A DNA stretch of 64,000 bases from Mycolicibacterium goodii. GTDB taxonomy: Bacteria; Actinomycetota; Actinomycetes; Mycobacteriales; Mycobacteriaceae. The DNA lies in NCBI RefSeq assembly GCF_022370755.2, contig NZ_CP092364.2, positions 1,674,001 to 1,738,000 of the forward strand, written 5' to 3'. Below the pieces are notes generated by a model. It saw only the letters and a program-made list of their open reading frames with translations. It had not been told where the DNA came from and searched no databases. Of this stretch, positions 61,124 to 64,000 are shown in pieces. The position numbers and the translations under genes were made by a program. Positions within the stretch are counted from its first letter, which is position 1. Every line of letters starts with the position of its first letter.

Positions 61124-63805
61124 GCCGCCCTCCGGCTCCGGCGGGTTGAGGTCGGTCCAGATCATCCGGGCCAGCTCGTCGCGGTCGGCCACCCCGAGTT
61201 TGATGCAGGCGCGGTAGATGTGGCCCTCGACGGTGCGTACCGACACCGTGAGCCGCTCGGCGATCTCGCGGTTCAACAACCCCTGTGCGACCAGCGCCGC
61301 GACCTCGCGTTCGCGCGCGGTCACCGGCAGCGGACGTGCCGCGGCCCGGATCGCCGGCGACGCCGCACCGCACCGGGCCGCCAATTGCAGTGCGTGGGCT
61401 GCAGATTCGGTACTCTGCCGGCGGTGACCGGCTTTGTCGTGCAGCGGCACCGCCTGTGCCGCGGCGTCCGCCGCCGACAACAGCAGGCCGGCCCTCTCGA
61501 AGGCGGCCGCGACCTTGTCGAGCCCGGCCGGATCGGCCGCGGCCACGGCCGCGGCGTGCTGTGCGTACAGCCCCGCGAGCGGTCCGTCGATCCGATCCAC
61601 CAGACCCTGCAGGCGCCGCGCGACGGTGCGGTCGCCGAAGCGCGCGCAGTGGTGCAGCGCCTCGGCCTCCACCGCCAACTGCCCCGAGGACCGCGCCAGG
61701 TCGGCAGCCGAGCGGGCGATGTCGATCGCCGAGCGGTGCGCCCCCTTGGCGGCGGCCACCCACGACTTGGCGAGCATGCGCTGTGGCTCGTGGAGCGCCA
61801 TGAAGGACCCGGAATGCTCCATGGCGTCGTCGAGGACGCGTTCGGCCTCCACGGCATCGCCCACCGCGGCGTACGCGCGCGCCAGCAGCAGGCGCCCCGG
61901 CAACTGCCACGGCAGCGACGTCTCGGCGTTGAGCGCCGCCAGCGCCTGCTCGATCGCGGAGATCGCGTCACGGAACCGTCCGCTGTGCGTGGCCGCGGCG
62001 CCCGCCATGATCTTGGCGATCGCCCAGCCGGCGAACTGACCGGCCGACGAGAACTCCGCGTACTCCTCGGCGCGCTTCTGGGCGAGGTCGAACCGGCCGG
62101 TGTAGGCGAGCGCGAGCACCTCGCCGTAGAACACCATGATCCGGATCATGCCGTCGGTGGTCTTGCGTTGCGCGCGGCAGCGCGACGCGACGGGCAGGAA
62201 CGCCTCGCCGCGGCCCGCCACGGGCATCGCGAGACCGCACGCGAACGCCGCGAAATCGGTCGCCTGGCGCGGGGACTCAGGATGGGCGAGCACGCGTTCG
62301 GCGATCGCCAGGCCCTCGGTGATCCGGTTCTCGTGCACGGCCATCCCGGCTTCGGTGGCGTCGATGATGAGTTTGAGGATCGGGTGCGTGACGCGGTCGT
62401 TCAACTGGTCGAGCACCTGGTGGGCGCGTGCCACGTCACCCATCGACCAGAACAGGATCGACAGGCGCGGTATGCCCCACTGCACGAGTTCCATCTCGTC
62501 CATGTGATCCGGTGGGAACCGCGCGAGGATGTTGTCGGCCTGCGCGGGATGGCCCTGCCACAGCAGCGCGCGCGAGAGCAGGGTGGCCGCGGGCAGACCA
62601 CCGCCGTGGTCGAACGCCGCGCGGGCGAGTTGTTCGCCCAGCGGCAGATTCGACAGGAACACCGCGTCCTTGGCCGCGGTGATCAACAGGTCGACGTCGG
62701 CGCCGCGGTCGCTTTCCACGCACAGTTGTGCCAGCCGGATCCGACTGGCGGCCGTGCTGAGGTCGCGATCGCGCAGGATCGTCGCGATCCGCCCGCGCAG
62801 TTTGCGCGCCGATGCGGTGCCGACGCGGCGCCGCACCACCTCGGCGAACAGTGGATGAGAGAACCGGGCGGTCAGCGCACCGCTTCCGTCGGGCACGATA
62901 CGGATCAGCCCGCGCATCTCCGCTTGGTCGACGGCCTCCTCGCCGACGAGTTCGGCGAAGGCGTCGACGTCGAGCGGTTCGCACAGCGAGAGCAGTTTGA
63001 GGGCGGTCATGACATCGTCGCCTGCGTGTGCGAGGCGGTCGTCGAGCAGTTCGGCCAGCCCGGACGGGATCACGGTGGGCCCGCGGAACTGCCACACACC
63101 GTTGACCTCGGTCAGGGTGCCTGCGTCGACCGCACCCTCGACCATGTTGCGCAGGAAGAGCGGGTTGCCACCCGAGGATTCCCACATCACGTCGGCGCTG
63201 AGTCCTTCGAGCGTTCCGCCGAGCACGGTCTCGATGAGCGCGATGCTCTGCTGTTTGGTGAACGGCCGGAGTTCGAACCGTTGCAGGTAACCGTCCTTCC
63301 ACAGCGACGTGACAGCGTCGGGCACCGGTTCGCCGCTGCGCACGGTGGCCACGACATGACCGGCGCGTTCCAAGGCGAACTGGTGCAGGAGCGTCGCCGA
63401 CAGCTGGTCGAGCAGGTGGGCGTCGTCGACGCCGACGACCACATCGCCGTCGGCGACCAGCGATTCGCGGGCCGAGGCCAGCAGCGCGATCGGATCACGC
63501 GATGCGGTCGGACCGACCCAGTGGGCGAACGCCCCCAGCGGTATGCCGCGCGAGGATTCGGTGCAGGCGGTCCAGTGCACCTTGGTGGTCAACGCGGATG
63601 TGACGGTGCGGGCCAGGGTCGTCTTGCCGACACCGGCCGCGCCGATCAGCACCACACCGCAGCAGTCGGTGCTGTTGAGGGCGGAGCGGATCGCCTCGTG
63701 CTCGGCGGGCCGATCCAGCAGTTGCCACTGCCGGGTCGGGGAAGTCGAGGTCGTGGCGGGTGTGCCGTTGTTGCTGCCGATCACCGGCATTGCGCGCTCG
63801 GTCAT
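61112..63805 (-). CDS. large ATP-binding LuxR-family (LAL) transcriptional regulator
   Basis: This 897-residue protein has an N-terminal AAA/STAND ATPase with Walker A GAAGVGKTT at residues 55-63 and a Walker B-like VVVGVDDAHLLD. A long helical repeat region (TPR-like, about 330-820) follows, then a C-terminal LuxR helix-turn-helix (about 830-890) with TAREREVAALVAQGLLNREIAERL and VRTVEGHIYRACIKLGV. LAL proteins switch on target genes after an inducer releases the ATPase. The ATG shares one base with the stop of the upstream gene, so the two are co-transcribed. The regulated genes are unknown. Confidence 0.92.
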   Translation of the reverse strand: MTERAMPVIGSNNGTPATTSTSPTRQWQLLDRPAEHEAIRSALNSTDCCGVVLIGAAGVGKTTLARTVTSALTTKVHWTACTESSRGIPLGAFAHWVGPTASRDPIALLASARESLVADGDVVVGVDDAHLLDQLSATLLHQFALERAGHVVATVRSGEPVPDAVTSLWKDGYLQRFELRPFTKQQSIALIETVLGGTLEGLSADVMWESSGGNPLFLRNMVEGAVDAGTLTEVNGVWQFRGPTVIPSGLAELLDDRLAHAGDDVMTALKLLSLCEPLDVDAFAELVGEEAVDQAEMRGLIRIVPDGSGALTARFSHPLFAEVVRRRVGTASARKLRGRIATILRDRDLSTAASRIRLAQLCVESDRGADVDLLITAAKDAVFLSNLPLGEQLARAAFDHGGGLPAATLLSRALLWQGHPAQADNILARFPPDHMDEMELVQWGIPRLSILFWSMGDVARAHQVLDQLNDRVTHPILKLIIDATEAGMAVHENRITEGLAIAERVLAHPESPRQATDFAAFACGLAMPVAGRGEAFLPVASRCRAQRKTTDGMIRIMVFYGEVLALAYTGRFDLAQKRAEEYAEFSSAGQFAGWAIAKIMAGAAATHSGRFRDAISAIEQALAALNAETSLPWQLPGRLLLARAYAAVGDAVEAERVLDDAMEHSGSFMALHEPQRMLAKSWVAAAKGAHRSAIDIARSAADLARSSGQLAVEAEALHHCARFGDRTVARRLQGLVDRIDGPLAGLYAQHAAAVAAADPAGLDKVAAAFERAGLLLSAADAAAQAVPLHDKAGHRRQSTESAAHALQLAARCGAASPAIRAAARPLPVTAREREVAALVAQGLLNREIAERLTVSVRTVEGHIYRACIKLGVADRDELARMIWTDLNPPEPEGGQAQ

Positions 63806-64000
63806 CAGTCCGGTAACTCCGATATGTCGACCGGCTCGTGCCTGTCAATTCTGTTGACGCGGTGCCGGTAATTGCTGGATGACTCGTAAACCGTTCTCTT
63901 CAGACGATTGATGGAGCCCAGGGGGCGGTGTTCGGCCAATCCGCGCCACGAGTTGAACGACAGTACGTCGTCGCCGTAGGCGCGGCGCAGCGCGCTGTAG
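63805..64000 (-). CDS. catalase-family (SrpA-like) protein, C-terminal fragment at window edge
   Basis: The last 64 codons of a gene run in from the right edge and end at TGA 63807-63805. The sequence FNSWRGLAEHRPLGSINRL followed by VYESSSNYRHRVN matches the conserved C-terminus of heme catalase-like proteins (the AEHRPLG-N-R pattern) as I know it. The heme domain lies outside the window, so activity cannot be judged. The stop overlaps the LuxR ATG by one base (TGATG), which argues for a functional pair. Confidence 0.6.
   Translation of the reverse strand, partial: YSALRRAYGDDVLSFNSWRGLAEHRPLGSINRLKRTVYESSSNYRHRVNRIDRHEPVDISELPD

Noticed and set aside
61220..63871. An 883-codon plus-strand frame opposite the LuxR gene
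   Set aside because: Its protein is Arg/His/Gly-rich with no motif, whereas the minus strand encodes intact Walker and HTH motifs.

Overview
The window is high-GC actinobacterial DNA from a fast-growing mycobacterium, close to Mycolicibacterium smegmatis. The evidence is the gene content and order: ripC, pimB', fadD15, aroG, pknL, mptA, idsA2 and lppM, then a complete mraZ-to-wag31 division and cell-wall cluster with wag31 next to sepF and ftsZ. GTG and TTG starts are frequent, and ATGA or GTGA stop/start overlaps occur throughout. The species cannot be fixed from sequence reading alone. No tRNA, rRNA, CRISPR array, insertion sequence or prophage was seen.

Layout. (1) 1-13469: envelope and lipid genes. 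These are an exonuclease/GIY-YIG fusion (cut by the window edge), a Cys-rich small protein, the peptidoglycan hydrolase RipC, a membrane-anchored metallopeptidase, the PIM mannosyltransferase PimB', FadD15, an operon of two SRPBCC proteins, an ArsA-type ATPase, a CxxC protein and an acyltransferase, a GT-C mannosyltransferase, a membrane protein and the Rv2179c-type exoribonuclease. (2) 13474-21484: AroG, the kinase PknL divergent from its DNA-binding partner of the Rv2175c family, MptA, IdsA2, LppM, a GNAT protein and a DUF3040 protein. (3) 21485-42869: the dcw cluster, mraZ-rsmH-ftsL-pbpB-murE-murF-mraY-murD-ftsW-murG-murC-ftsQ, then ftsZ-pgeF-yggS-sepF-yggT-wag31. Most genes here overlap or abut. 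mraZ is preceded by a 539-bp non-coding region with phased TGGNG boxes. (4) 42968-51065: a small membrane protein, a phosphoribosyltransferase, a glutamine amidotransferase, and a CitA/CitB-type two-component system divergent from a tctCBA tricarboxylate transporter operon that ends with a universal stress protein. (5) 51075-56955: a GntR/UTRA regulator divergent from an ABC importer operon (double-domain permease, ATPase, inositol-monophosphatase-family enzyme, binding lipoprotein). (6) 57060-64000: a single-chain NADPH nitrate reductase (NasN type) convergent with a large LuxR (LAL) regulator, whose upstream partner is the C-terminus of a catalase-family protein.

How the parts work together. 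The central cluster makes lipid II (MurC-F, MraY, MurG), polymerises it at the septum (FtsW, PbpB) and organises the division ring and growing pole (FtsZ, SepF, FtsQ, FtsL, Wag31). Flanking genes make PIM, LM and LAM glycolipids and isoprenoid carriers. The right-hand third is accessory nutrient acquisition: di/tricarboxylates, an anionic and possibly phosphorylated solute, and nitrate.

The most interesting signals are the ABC importer fused operonically to an IMPase-family phosphatase (a possible import-and-dephosphorylate system), tandem duplications placed exactly at convergent stop codons, and the phased boxes in front of mraZ.
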